A stretch of 22,053 nt of DNA from Firmicutes bacterium UBA6132 (GCA_002435835.1 DIVM01000240.1:1-22053), one strand, 5' to 3'. Positions 8,364-16,786 are shown, counted from the stretch's first letter. Numbers and translations are program-made. Notes: generated by a model not told the origin, from the letters alone.

Positions 8364-10282
8364 AAAAAATTCAAATAGATAATTTCTTAGATTTTGAATT
8401 TAATAGCAATCCTTTATTTTCAAAATGTGGGAGTTATATTACGTATATTGGACAAAAAATAAAAAAGGATGAAAATAAATATTTTGCACAGCTGCATATA
8501 TATGACAGAGAAATGAAAACAACAGAAATGATTAGTGGATTAGGTCACATCGCTTCGTATCAGTGGACTTGTGAAAACACTATTCTAATTTCTCAGTCTG
8601 ACTTGTCTGAGAATGAAGGTACTCAATTTTATGAAATTAATCCAAAAACGAAGAACGTTGAGATGTCTTTTCAGGTGCCGATAAAAGTACAAAAACTGAC
8701 CTTTTTAAGCGAAAATCTAATCATTGTATTATCAACATTTGATAGGAATCAAAATGATGATAAATCAGTAGATTTTGATAATACTGCTTGCGATGTCTTT
8801 GAAGAAGTTCCATTTTGGAGTAATGGAGTAGGCAAAGTAAGCGGTAAAAGAAAACGACTTTATGTATACAGCAAAAATTCTGGGAAAGTGACTCCTATTA
8901 CAGGCGAAAATTTTGATGTGGAAGATTTTTATGTTCAGGATAAAATGATATTATTTAAAGGAAGTTCCTATGATGGTTTAAAGAACAAATATCCAGGAAT
9001 TTTCTTATATGATTCAATAACAAAAACCACAAAAACAATTTTAGCACAAGATACAAAACGAACAGGGGTTGTTGATTTTTGGGGGGACCAATTATTAATT
9101 ACTATGACCAACGGTGAAATCTGTGGTGATAACCAGTTTTTTGATTTTTATATCTATGATTTGAAACATAATACCTTAGAACTGCTGCAAAAATATGATG
9201 CAACGATAGGCATCAATGCGATTGGAACAGACGCACGGTTGGGCAATGGACAATGTTGCAAGTCTTATGAGGATAAGTATTATTTCATTACAACAAATCA
9301 GCAATATTCATATTTGAAATATATCGATAAAAAAGGAAAAATTTCAGTTGATATTACTTCACCGGGATCATGTGATGGTTTTGATGTTTGGAACGGCGAG
9401 ATTGTCTATTGCGGAATGTATGGAAATTCTATATCAGAAATCTTTCTGAACAAACAGCAGTTAACATTTTCAAATAAGGATTTTTATAATAATTATCAGA
9501 TGCAAAGTCCTCAATTTCATAATTATAAAGCAAAAGACGGATTTGACATTCAAGGCTGGGTATTGGTGCCAGTAGGATACTGCAAAGGCCGTTCTTATCC
9601 GGCTATAATGAACATTCATGGCGGACCTCATTTAGCATTTGGGGATATATATTATCATGAGATGCAGGTTTGGGCTGCTGCAGGTTATTTTGTGATCTAT
9701 TGCAATCCGAGAGGGAGCGTTGGCTATGGAAATGACTTTATAAGTATCAGTGGTGAATATGGAATTGTAGATTATGAGAATTTAATGGAGTTTAAAGATT
9801 TTATTTTAGAGAAATATATAGATATTGATGTAAATAGAGTTGGAGTTGCAGGCGGTTCTTATGGTGGGTATATGGTTAATTGGATGATTGGTCACACAGA
9901 ATGTTTTAAGGCTGCCGTTTCACAAAGAGGTATTTCAAATTGGATTTCGTTTGAACATACAAGTGATATTGGAAGTGAATATACAAGAAGAGAATTAACT
10001 GTAGATACAAAAGAAAATCCCGAAAAACTGTGGTGGCACTCGCCGATTAAATATGCAGCTCATATTAAAACACCAACATTATTCGTCCATTCTGATCAAG
10101 ATTATCGATGCTGGATGGGAGAAGGAATAGCCATGTTTGCAGCTTTGAAAAAGTGTGGTGTAGATTCTCGTTTGTGTTTATTCAAGGGAGAAAATCATGA
10201 TCTTTCCAGAAGCGGAAAACCTAATAGCAGAGTTCGAAGAATGCAAGAAATTTTAAATTGGATGGACAAATATTTGAAGTAG
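8360..10282 (+). CDS. S9-family serine peptidase (prolyl oligopeptidase / acylaminoacyl peptidase type)
   Basis: A 640-residue cytoplasmic peptidase. The first ~380 residues form a divergent beta-propeller that limits access to small peptides. The C-terminal alpha/beta hydrolase domain begins at KAKDGFDIQGWVLVP and has NIHGGPH as oxyanion region, the nucleophile Ser500 in GGSYGGYM, Asp581 in HSDQDYRC and His613 in GENHDL, so the catalytic triad is complete. The RCxxxE-type sequence after the Asp resembles acylaminoacyl peptidases and DPP-type enzymes of bacteria. No signal peptide is seen, so it acts on imported peptides. It overlaps the cysteine desulfidase gene by four bases and is the last gene before a terminator. 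Confidence 0.92.
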   Translation: MKKIQIDNFLDFEFNSNPLFSKCGSYITYIGQKIKKDENKYFAQLHIYDREMKTTEMISGLGHIASYQWTCENTILISQSDLSENEGTQFYEINPKTKNVEMSFQVPIKVQKLTFLSENLIIVLSTFDRNQNDDKSVDFDNTACDVFEEVPFWSNGVGKVSGKRKRLYVYSKNSGKVTPITGENFDVEDFYVQDKMILFKGSSYDGLKNKYPGIFLYDSITKTTKTILAQDTKRTGVVDFWGDQLLITMTNGEICGDNQFFDFYIYDLKHNTLELLQKYDATIGINAIGTDARLGNGQCCKSYEDKYYFITTNQQYSYLKYIDKKGKISVDITSPGSCDGFDVWNGEIVYCGMYGNSISEIFLNKQQLTFSNKDFYNNYQMQSPQFHNYKAKDGFDIQGWVLVPVGYCKGRSYPAIMNIHGGPHLAFGDIYYHEMQVWAAAGYFVIYCNPRGSVGYGNDFISISGEYGIVDYENLMEFKDFILEKYIDIDVNRVGVAGGSYGGYMVNWMIGHTECFKAAVSQRGISNWISFEHTSDIGSEYTRRELTVDTKENPEKLWWHSPIKYAAHIKTPTLFVHSDQDYRCWMGEGIAMFAALKKCGVDSRLCLFKGENHDLSRSGKPNSRVRRMQEILNWMDKYLK

Positions 10283-10334
10283 ATAGAAAGTCATTGCCCA
10301 AATAGTATTTATAATAAAAATGTATATCACACTA

Positions 10335-10376
10335 AACACTTAATAGATTTATTATTAATCTCTTAAGTGTTTTTTA
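10335..10376 (+). terminator. Intrinsic terminator of the peptide operon
   Basis: Arms 10335-10349 (AACACTTAATAGATT) and 10357-10371 (AATCTCTTAAGTGTT) pair over 15 bp with one mismatch around a 7-base loop, followed directly by a T-run. It lies 52 bases after the S9 peptidase stop and ends the first operon. Confidence 0.85.
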
Positions 10377-10464
10377 TATATGTAGATTTTTAAAATACTT
10401 TTTTGGAATAAATCTCAAAGCGTCTTTAATAAATTTTAATATTTCTTTAACGCCCTAATGACGT

Positions 10465-10493
10465 TTGTATTAAATATGAATGCTTGTTATAAT
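10465..10493 (+). promoter_or_regulatory. Sigma-A promoter before the 30-codon ORF
   Basis: TTGTAT (10465-10470) and a perfect TATAAT (10488-10493) are 17 bases apart. Transcription would start near 10500 and run through the small ORF towards the GABA aminotransferase gene, since no terminator is seen in between. Confidence 0.65.
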
Positions 10494-10554
10494 ATTATCA
10501 TGATAGATGTGAATTATAAAAATATATTAAGATATTACCAAGGGGGAATTATTA

Positions 10555-10647
10555 ATGAAATCTTCACGAGCAATTATTGATAATCCATTACAACATAATA
10601 TTATAGGCTTAGAAAAATATTACATTGACATATTATTAGTTTTTTAA
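10555..10647 (+). CDS. Short ORF, 30 residues, hypothetical or truncated
   Basis: An ATG eight bases after the strong AAGGGGG site opens a 30-codon frame that begins MKSSRAIIDNPLQHN and ends with a hydrophobic YYIDILLVF before TAA. It has its own sigma-A promoter 62 bases upstream, so it is probably translated. I do not recognise it. The abrupt end in a T-run followed by an extremely AT-rich block could mean that it is the N-terminus of a broken membrane-protein gene; a leader peptide or small membrane protein are alternatives. Confidence 0.4.
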   Translation: MKSSRAIIDNPLQHNIIGLEKYYIDILLVF

Positions 10648-10706
10648 TAGAATTATTAATATTTTAATAAAAATAAATATTATTTAATAATAATTAATAT
10701 TTTTTT

Positions 10707-10779
10707 AAAACAGTTTCTTATAAAATAAGCAAATATGAAAAATATTTATCAACAATATAAATTGAAAACAAGCTGTTTT
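10707..10779. promoter_or_regulatory. Two candidate activator sites upstream of the gabT sigma-54 promoter
   Basis: The palindrome AAAACA-AGC-TGTTTT (10765-10779) is preceded 58 bases upstream by a degenerate copy, AAAACA-GTT-TCTTAT (10707-10721). Their centres are about 50 and 110 bases before the -24 element. They differ from the palindromes upstream of abfD, so they might bind the other sigma-54 activator (gene at 15046-16722). Evidence is one good and one poor match only. Confidence 0.3.
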
Positions 10780-10820
10780 AGCACAACCTCTATAAAAATT
10801 TCAGCAAAAAGTTAAATTTA

Positions 10821-10836
10821 TGGCATGTAATTTGCT
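10821..10836 (+). promoter_or_regulatory. Sigma-54 (-24/-12) promoter of the GABA aminotransferase operon
   Basis: TGGCATG-TAAT-TTGCT fits the TGGCACG-N4-TTGCW consensus at all but one base, with GG (10822-10823) and GC (10834-10835) exactly 12 bases apart. Start of transcription would be near 10847, about 85 bases before the gabT ATG. Two sigma-54 activators are encoded nearby. Confidence 0.85.
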
Positions 10837-10931
10837 TTTATTAAACTACATAAGAACAACTTGATCTTAATATATCAATTGTTTAGTAAGTAACAAAATC
10901 AATGCTGAAGAATTTAATAGGAGGTAGTAAA

Positions 10932-12287
10932 ATGTTAAAAAACGCTTTACCTAAAATTGTAACAAATAGTCTGCCAGGTCCAAAGGCACAGGAAATTATT
11001 GAAAGGAGAGCTAATGCTGTTCCTAATGCAATTAAATGTAGTTATCCTTGTGTTATTGAAAGAGGAGAAGGAGCAGTTTTTGAAGATGTTGACGGTAATA
11101 TATTTCTTGATTGGATAGGCGGAGTTGGTGTTCTTAATATAGGATACAGTAGACCTGAACTTATTGAAGCTGTTAAAGAACAATCTGAAAAGTATTTTCA
11201 TAGTATGATGAACATTGTTACACATGAAGGATATATTAAACTTGCTGAAAAATTAAACAGCATAATGCCTGTAAAAGGGGATAGAAAAAAAACTATGTTA
11301 GTTAACTGCGGTGCTGAAGCTGATGAAAATGCAGTTAAAATAGCAAAAGGTTATACTAAAAGACCAAATATCATAGTATTTAGCGGAGCATTTCATGGCA
11401 GAACAGCAATGACTATGGCTATGACTGCTAAAAAGGCACATTGTATTGGAATGGGTCCTTTCCCTGATGGTGTTTATAGAGCAGAGTATCCATATCTTTA
11501 CAGAGCTCCTAAAAATATGACAGAAAATGAAGCTATTGAATATTATATTAATAAACTTAATCAAACATTTATTGAATCATCACCAGCTGAATATGTAGCT
11601 GCTATAGTGTTGGAACCAGTTCAAGGCGAAGGCGGATTTGTGCCAGCACCAATCGAATGGGTAAAAGCAGTTCGTAAAATATGTGATGAAAAAGGTATAC
11701 TTCTTATTGCTGATGAAGTACAAACTGGTTTTGGTAGATCTGGAAAGATGTTTGTATCTAACTATTGGGAAGAGGCAGGATGTGCACCTGATATTATTAC
11801 AACTGCAAAATCCATAGCTGGCGGAGTTCCATTGGGTTCAGTAACAGCTAGAACAGAAATTATTGATGGAATAGTAGGCGGTACTATTGGTGGAACATAT
11901 AGTGGAAATGCATTAGCGTGTGCTTCAGCGTTGCAAGTAATAGATATAATGGAAAAAGAAGACTTGCCAGGTAGAGCCCTTAAAATATCTGAAAAGGTTA
12001 TGGGAACTTGGAAAGAATGGCAAGAAAAATATGAGGTTGTCGGCGATGTAAGAGGCATTGGCTGTATGATTGGAATTGAATTTGTAAAAGATAAAGTTTC
12101 AAAAGAACCTAATTCTGAAATTGTAAATGCAATTATAAATGAAGCTATACAACATGGACTTCTATTAGAAAGTGCTGGTACTTACGGCAATGTTATCAGA
12201 TTCTTAGCACCACTTGTAATAACTGATGAACAACTAGATGCAGGTTTACAAATTTATGAAAACGCAATTAAAACTTGCATGAAATAG
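10932..12287 (+). CDS. gabT: 4-aminobutyrate aminotransferase (class III)
   Basis: A 451-residue PLP enzyme transferring the amino group of GABA to 2-oxoglutarate, giving succinate semialdehyde and glutamate; first step of GABA fermentation. Motifs: the N-terminal LPGPKAQEIIERR typical of GabT, FEDVDGNIFLDWIGGVGVLNIG, the AFHGRT phosphate/cofactor loop, LIADEVQTGFGRSGKMF with the PLP-binding Asp, and the Schiff-base Lys293 in TTAKSIAGGVPLG, then GGTYSGNALACA. A frame-extending ATG at 10902 is rejected: the ATG at 10932 follows AGGAGG by seven bases. It lies 81 bases before 4-hydroxybutyrate dehydrogenase, without a terminator. Related class III enzymes use ornithine or putrescine, but the neighbours make GABA much the best choice. 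Confidence 0.92.
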   Translation: MLKNALPKIVTNSLPGPKAQEIIERRANAVPNAIKCSYPCVIERGEGAVFEDVDGNIFLDWIGGVGVLNIGYSRPELIEAVKEQSEKYFHSMMNIVTHEGYIKLAEKLNSIMPVKGDRKKTMLVNCGAEADENAVKIAKGYTKRPNIIVFSGAFHGRTAMTMAMTAKKAHCIGMGPFPDGVYRAEYPYLYRAPKNMTENEAIEYYINKLNQTFIESSPAEYVAAIVLEPVQGEGGFVPAPIEWVKAVRKICDEKGILLIADEVQTGFGRSGKMFVSNYWEEAGCAPDIITTAKSIAGGVPLGSVTARTEIIDGIVGGTIGGTYSGNALACASALQVIDIMEKEDLPGRALKISEKVMGTWKEWQEKYEVVGDVRGIGCMIGIEFVKDKVSKEPNSEIVNAIINEAIQHGLLLESAGTYGNVIRFLAPLVITDEQLDAGLQIYENAIKTCMK

Positions 12288-12368
12288 TATATATATAAGT
12301 ATAAAATGAATTATATATTTTATTAAGGGAAATGGCATTAAATTTAAAAGGCATAGAGAGGAAAATAA

Positions 12369-13487
12369 ATGCAAGCATTAAGAGTTGTTCCAAAAATATT
12401 TTACTTTCACACTTTTGAAGAATTTAACAATGAATTTAAAATTGGAAAGAGTGATTTGGTTGTAACAAATGAGTTCATTTATGAGCCGTTTATGAAACCA
12501 CTAGGAATAGAAACAAACTTAATATTTCAAGAAAAGTTTGGCAATGGGGAACCATCTGATGAAATGATTGATGCTATGGCAAAAGAAATGAAGAAGTATG
12601 ACTTCAATCGTATAATTGCATTTGGTGGTGGTACAATTATAGATATATGTAAGATTTTAGCACTTGATGTTCCTGATAATTCAATTGATTTGTTTGAAGG
12701 TGTAGTAAATCCTGTAAAAATTAAGGAATTAGTACTTGTACCAACAACATGTGGAACAGGAAGCGAAGTTACAAATGTTACCATTGCAGAGCTTAAATCA
12801 AAACATACAAAAAAGGGATTAGCTGTTGATCAAACATATGGTGACTATGCAGTATTAATACCTGAAACTGTAAAAGGACTTCCGTATAAGTTTTTTATTA
12901 CAAGTTCAGTAGATGCATTAATTCATGCTATTGAATCGTATCTATCTCCAAAAGCATCACCATTTACTGAAATGTATTCTTTAAAAGCTATAGAGCTGAT
13001 AATGGATGGATATAAGAATATAGTAGCAAATGGTCCAGAAGCTAGGTTAGATGATTTGAAAACATTTGTCTTAGCAGCAAATTATGCTGGAATAGCTTTT
13101 GGAAATGCAGGTTGTGCTGCAGTTCATGCGCTTTCTTACAGTATTGGAGGAGCTTTCCACGTACCTCATGGTGAAGTAAACTATCAGTTCTTTACTGAAG
13201 TTTTCAAGATTTATGATAGAAAAAATCCAAATGGAAAAATAGTTTTAGCAAAGGAAGCATTTGCTAAGGTACTAGGATGTGATCCTAAGGGTGATGTGTT
13301 TATGCATTTAGAAGAGTTTTTAAACAAACTTATTGCTAAGAAGCAACTAAGAGAATATGGAATGGTAGAACGTCAAATTGATGAATTTACAGATATGACA
13401 ATTGAAAATCAACAAAGACTTCTATCAAACAACTATGTGTCATTAAATAGAGATGAAATAAGAGAAATTTTTTCAAATCTTTATTAA
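12369..13487 (+). CDS. 4hbD: NAD-dependent 4-hydroxybutyrate dehydrogenase (Fe-type alcohol dehydrogenase)
   Basis: A 372-residue iron-containing alcohol dehydrogenase reducing succinate semialdehyde to 4-hydroxybutyrate. The sequence follows, as I remember it, the C. kluyveri 4HbD over its whole length (GEPSDEMI, FNRIIAFGGGTIIDICKI, VPTTCGTGSEVTNV, LPYKFFITSSVDALIHA, AGIAFGNAGCAAVHALSY, HVPHGEVNYQFFTE, LREYGM, and the LY terminus). The dinucleotide loop is GGG at 86-88; metal ligands are Asp182, His186, His253 and His267 by family pattern. RBS AGAGGAA precedes the ATG. It forms an operon with gabT and probably with the permease. It recycles NADH formed in the oxidative branch. Confidence 0.94.
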   Translation: MQALRVVPKIFYFHTFEEFNNEFKIGKSDLVVTNEFIYEPFMKPLGIETNLIFQEKFGNGEPSDEMIDAMAKEMKKYDFNRIIAFGGGTIIDICKILALDVPDNSIDLFEGVVNPVKIKELVLVPTTCGTGSEVTNVTIAELKSKHTKKGLAVDQTYGDYAVLIPETVKGLPYKFFITSSVDALIHAIESYLSPKASPFTEMYSLKAIELIMDGYKNIVANGPEARLDDLKTFVLAANYAGIAFGNAGCAAVHALSYSIGGAFHVPHGEVNYQFFTEVFKIYDRKNPNGKIVLAKEAFAKVLGCDPKGDVFMHLEEFLNKLIAKKQLREYGMVERQIDEFTDMTIENQQRLLSNNYVSLNRDEIREIFSNLY

Positions 13488-13522
13488 AATAACGAAAAAG
13501 AAAAAAATAAAAAATTTATTAC

Positions 13523-13547
13523 TCTCGGGTATTATGCATGCCCGAGA
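13523..13547 (+). promoter_or_regulatory. GC-rich hairpin in the leader of the permease gene
   Basis: TCTCGGG (13523-13529) and CCCGAGA (13541-13547) form a 7-bp stem with an 11-base loop containing GCATG. It is notably GC-rich against an AT-rich background. No T-run follows, so it is probably an mRNA processing or stability element between 4hbD and the permease, not a terminator. Confidence 0.5.
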
Positions 13548-13574
13548 AATTATAAGATAAAGGAAAGGATTTAT

Positions 13575-14981
13575 ATGGAAGATAAGCAATTACAAAAAAC
13601 GTTTAGTACTAAAGACGTATTAGCTTTAGCTTTCGGAACAATGATTGGCTGGGGATGGATAATGTTATCCGGAGCTTGGGCTAATACTGCGGGAGTGCTT
13701 GGAGCTATCGGAGCTTATGTTGTTGGAGCAATATTATGTATTTTCATTGGTATAGTGTATGCTGAGTTAACACCTGCTATACCTTACACAGGTGGTGGCG
13801 TTGTATTTTCTTACAAATCTATGGGATATTGGCCAGCTGTAATCTCTGGTTTAGCTACAAGTTTTGCTTATATCGGTGTAGCAGCATGGGAAGGCCCAGC
13901 CTTTGCAACTGCAATAGATTATGTGTTTCCTATACCTAAAATCGGATATCTTTGGACTATACAGAATTTCGAGGTATACGCTTCTTGGGCACTTGTAGCC
14001 GTTATAGCTTCTGCTGTTATCACTTGGGTAAATTATAAGGGTGCAAAACAAGCAGCTGTTTTTCAAACTGTTGCAACATTAGGTCTTATTACTGTAGGAG
14101 TAATCTTTGTTTTTGGTGGTATTACAAAAGGAAACATAGCATACACAAAACCTTTATTTACAGATATTAAAGGGTTTTCATCAGTACTACTTATGGTTCC
14201 AGCAATGTTTGTAGGTTTTGATGTAATTCCTCAGTCAGCTGGTGAGATGAATGTACCTTTAAAAAAGATACCTTCTCTTCTTATTCTTTCTATTTGTGCA
14301 GCTGCAGCGTGGTATATGCTTATGATTATGTCTACTGCCTTATCAGCTCCAACAGAAATCAGAGTTAATGGTACTATACCTGTAGCAGATGCTATGGCCT
14401 ATGCTTTTGGACACCCAATCTGGGGTAAAATTTGTATTATTGGTGCAATATGCGGTATATTAACAAGCTGGAATGGCTTTCTTTTTGGAGGAGCTAGAGT
14501 TATTTATTCATTAGCGAATGCGAAGATGCTACCTGCATTTTTGGGAAAAATCCATCCAAAACATAATACTCCTGCTAATGCTGTTTTATTATGCGGAATT
14601 CTTTCTACTTTCTCTTGCTTGCTTGGAAAAGGAGCGCTTGTTTGGTTTGTAAATGCCAGTTCTTTTGGCGTAGTAATTATGTACATGATGGTAGCATTAT
14701 CGTTTATATTCCTTAGAAAAAATCATCCGGATCTTGAACGTCCATATAAAGTTAAGAATGCAAAGTTTATAGGTACAATGGCTATATTAGTTGCAATATT
14801 CTTTGCATGGTTATATACACCAATGGGGCCTAGTCCATTGGTTGGAATTGAATGGACATTAGTAATTGGTTGGTTTATCTTAGGATTTATTTTAGCAATT
14901 TATGCAAAAACAAAATATAAGGATGTAACTGAAAAAGAAAGAGAAATTCTATTGTTTGGAGAACAAACTACTAAGAGTTAA
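13575..14981 (+). CDS. APC-superfamily amino acid permease, probable GABA/amino acid importer
   Basis: A 468-residue membrane protein with about twelve hydrophobic segments. It begins with a short cytoplasmic tail, then ALAFGTMIGWGWIMLSG, the first-helix signature of the APC superfamily (the GWGW replaces the common GIGSGIF), and PYTGGGVVFSYKSMG in the third helix. A conserved helix 6 region is VPAMFVGFDVIPQSAGEMNVPLKKIP, with the FxGFxxIPxxAEE-like motif. RBS AGGAAAGG precedes the ATG. It lies 88 bases after 4hbD and ends at a terminator, so gabT-4hbD-permease appears to be one unit. Uptake of GABA is inferred from the neighbours; ethanolamine, glutamate or exchange functions occur in the same family. 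Confidence 0.87.
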   Translation: MEDKQLQKTFSTKDVLALAFGTMIGWGWIMLSGAWANTAGVLGAIGAYVVGAILCIFIGIVYAELTPAIPYTGGGVVFSYKSMGYWPAVISGLATSFAYIGVAAWEGPAFATAIDYVFPIPKIGYLWTIQNFEVYASWALVAVIASAVITWVNYKGAKQAAVFQTVATLGLITVGVIFVFGGITKGNIAYTKPLFTDIKGFSSVLLMVPAMFVGFDVIPQSAGEMNVPLKKIPSLLILSICAAAAWYMLMIMSTALSAPTEIRVNGTIPVADAMAYAFGHPIWGKICIIGAICGILTSWNGFLFGGARVIYSLANAKMLPAFLGKIHPKHNTPANAVLLCGILSTFSCLLGKGALVWFVNASSFGVVIMYMMVALSFIFLRKNHPDLERPYKVKNAKFIGTMAILVAIFFAWLYTPMGPSPLVGIEWTLVIGWFILGFILAIYAKTKYKDVTEKEREILLFGEQTTKS

Positions 14982-14996
14982 TAAAGTATTTAATAT

Positions 14997-15036
14997 AAAA
15001 AAAGAGACAACTAAATACTTAGGGTGTCTCTTTTTT
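14997..15036. terminator. Bidirectional terminator between permease and activator genes
   Basis: AAAAAGAGACA (14999-15009) pairs with TGTCTCTTTTT (15025-15035), an 11-bp stem with a 15-base loop, flanked by A-run and T-run. It can stop transcription from both sides, serving the convergent permease (+) and sigma-54 activator (-) genes. Confidence 0.85.
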
Positions 15037-15045
15037 AGAAAAAAA

Positions 15046-16722
15046 TTATTTAGTTTGTTTATTATTTTGATATTTACTTAATTTAATAGATACGGATGCT
15101 TGACTGATACCAAGTTCCTTAGCCACTTTTGTTGTAGTCCCGTACTGTTCATAACAATCTAAAATAACTTTCTTTTCTACATCCGAAAGTATATGCTTTA
15201 GAGTTCTTTTTTGTTTGTAGTCAGTATTATCATCTGTATAAATATAATAAGGAAGTTGATCTTCTGTAATCAAATAATCATCAGCAGTAAGTAACATTCG
15301 TTCTACTACATTTTCTAATTCTCTGATGTTTCCAGGCCAAGAATAAATTTCAAGATAGCTAATGGATTTACTTGAAAAAGCATGATTTAAATTATACTGC
15401 TCATTGTACTTCTTTGTAAAATGACTAATAAGAGGAAAAATATCTTCTTTGCGTTCTCGAAGTGCGGGTATTGTAATACAAAGAACATTTAGACGATAAT
15501 ACAAATCTTCTCTAAAGTTGCCTTCTTCAATCGCTTTTTTTATGTTTTTATTTGTTGCAGCAATTAGTCGAAAATCTACAGTTTTCTCATTAATACTTCC
15601 TAATCTCATAACTTTTTTTTCTTGAATGACTTTAAGGAGTTTTACTTGCATATGAAGGGGTAAATCACAGATTTCATCTAAAAATAAAGTTCCATGATCA
15701 GCAAGTTCAATTAGTCCAGCTTTTCCAACTTGATTGGCACCTGTAAAGGCTCCTTTATCATAACCAAAAAGCTCAGACTCTAAAAGATGCTCTGGAATGG
15801 CTCCACAGTTGATGGAAATAAATGGTGAATCCTTCCGTTTGCTGCTTGAATGAATTAAATCGGCAAATAAATTTTTTCCTACCCCAGATTCACCTGTTAT
15901 AAGAACAGTGGCATCAAAGTTAGATGCTTTTAAAGCTATTTCAGTAGTTCGTGTAATTTTTTTACTTACACCAATTATTTTTGAACTTTTTTTATGTTCT
16001 TGTTTTAATTGTTCTAATTGTACTTTGTAGGATGATACTGTATTATTAAGATTTTGATATTCTACTTGCAAAAGTTCATATTTTTCTGCATCTCTAGTGT
16101 AACTAATAATTTTTTCAAATTCACCATTCTCATCAAAAATTGGAATGGAAGTGCACATTAAGTATTTATTGTTTTTTGTTAATTGCATCATGGTTTCAAC
16201 TTTATTTGTTTTCATAACTCTTACTGAAACACAAGGATTAAATATTTTTTTCTCTTCTAGGTCATAAATAGATGAACCAACAGCTTCTTCTACTGGAATT
16301 CCATAAACAGCCTCAAAATTAGGAAGAACCTTTTCAATGATACCATCCTTATTAATGATGGTAAAATCATCGTATATGCTTTCTAATATATTATAAAAAC
16401 TTCTTTCGAGTTTTTGATTGTATTTAAGGCTTCCAATTATGTTATTTAAATTAGTCGTTTCGACGATTAGTAATAAAAATGATTCGTTATCCTCTGTGTT
16501 AGAAATAAATAAAAAATATTCTTTTTCAGCATGTTGAAATATTTTTACATAATATTTGTTTTCATTAATATTTTTTTGATTTTCTTGAATAAGTTCACGT
16601 ATAAGCATCTCATCAATAGGATTTGAAAAATCTTTTGAAAATTCTTTGTTTCCATAGAAGTAATCTTGTTTTTTATTATATAATGCTATTGGAAATGTGA
16701 CTAAGTTTATGTCTAATTTCAA
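15046..16722 (-). CDS. Sigma-54-dependent transcriptional activator with PAS-type sensor
   Basis: A 558-residue enhancer-binding protein without a phosphoreceiver domain. Residues 1-100 form a divergent sensory region, 105-215 a PAS domain (YDDFTIINKDGIIEKVLPNFEAVYG), 215-245 a coiled-coil linker. The AAA+ domain has Walker A GESGVGKN (277-284), the sigma-54 contact loop GAFTGA (324-329), Walker B LFLDE (346-350) and SWPGNIRELENV. The C-terminal helix-turn-helix (about 516-552, GTTTKVAKELGISQASVSIKLSKY) resembles TyrR-type DNA-binding domains. It starts at TTG, seven bases after GGAGG on the minus strand. It converges on the permease gene and likely activates the gabT or abfD sigma-54 promoter on sensing a small ligand such as GABA or a pathway intermediate; ligand and target are inferred. 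Confidence 0.92.
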   Translation of the reverse strand: MKLDINLVTFPIALYNKKQDYFYGNKEFSKDFSNPIDEMLIRELIQENQKNINENKYYVKIFQHAEKEYFLFISNTEDNESFLLLIVETTNLNNIIGSLKYNQKLERSFYNILESIYDDFTIINKDGIIEKVLPNFEAVYGIPVEEAVGSSIYDLEEKKIFNPCVSVRVMKTNKVETMMQLTKNNKYLMCTSIPIFDENGEFEKIISYTRDAEKYELLQVEYQNLNNTVSSYKVQLEQLKQEHKKSSKIIGVSKKITRTTEIALKASNFDATVLITGESGVGKNLFADLIHSSSKRKDSPFISINCGAIPEHLLESELFGYDKGAFTGANQVGKAGLIELADHGTLFLDEICDLPLHMQVKLLKVIQEKKVMRLGSINEKTVDFRLIAATNKNIKKAIEEGNFREDLYYRLNVLCITIPALRERKEDIFPLISHFTKKYNEQYNLNHAFSSKSISYLEIYSWPGNIRELENVVERMLLTADDYLITEDQLPYYIYTDDNTDYKQKRTLKHILSDVEKKVILDCYEQYGTTTKVAKELGISQASVSIKLSKYQNNKQTK

Positions 16723-16757
16723 TTTTGATGCCTCCTAAATAGATACGAATATATAAC

Positions 16758-16786
16758 ATTATAGCATTATTTTAGTTTTAAGCCAA
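16758..16786 (-). promoter_or_regulatory. Sigma-A promoter of the reverse-strand activator gene
   Basis: On the minus strand TTGGCT (16786-16781) and a perfect TATAAT (16763-16758) are separated by 17 bases; transcription would start about 30 bases before the TTG start codon. This fits constitutive, sigma-A-driven expression of the activator. Confidence 0.6.

Larger units (their letters stand above)
10377..10931 (+). other. AT-rich intergenic region between the two loci
   Basis: About 555 bases with no long ORF. From the 5' end it contains a sigma-A promoter (10465-10493), a 30-codon ORF (10555-10647), an extremely AT-rich block (about 10640-10705, runs of T, A and TAAT), two imperfect AAAACA-N3-TGTTTT palindromes (10707-10721, 10765-10779) and a sigma-54 promoter (10821-10836). 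It separates the peptide operon from the GABA locus and probably carries the control region of the latter. Confidence 0.7.

Noticed and set aside
10879..10896. TTGTT-N8-AACAA in the gabT leader as a fourth copy of the abfD palindrome
   Set aside because: Spacing between half-sites is two bases too short, inner bases do not match, and it lies downstream of the transcription start.
10902..10931. Longer start for the GABA aminotransferase (ATG at 10902)
   Set aside because: The AGGAGG at 10919-10924 lies downstream of that ATG and is ideally spaced for the ATG at 10932; the extra ten residues have no family support.
12323..12338. TGGCATTAAATTTAAAA before 4hbD as a sigma-54 promoter
   Set aside because: No GC at the -12 position; 4hbD is more likely co-transcribed with gabT.
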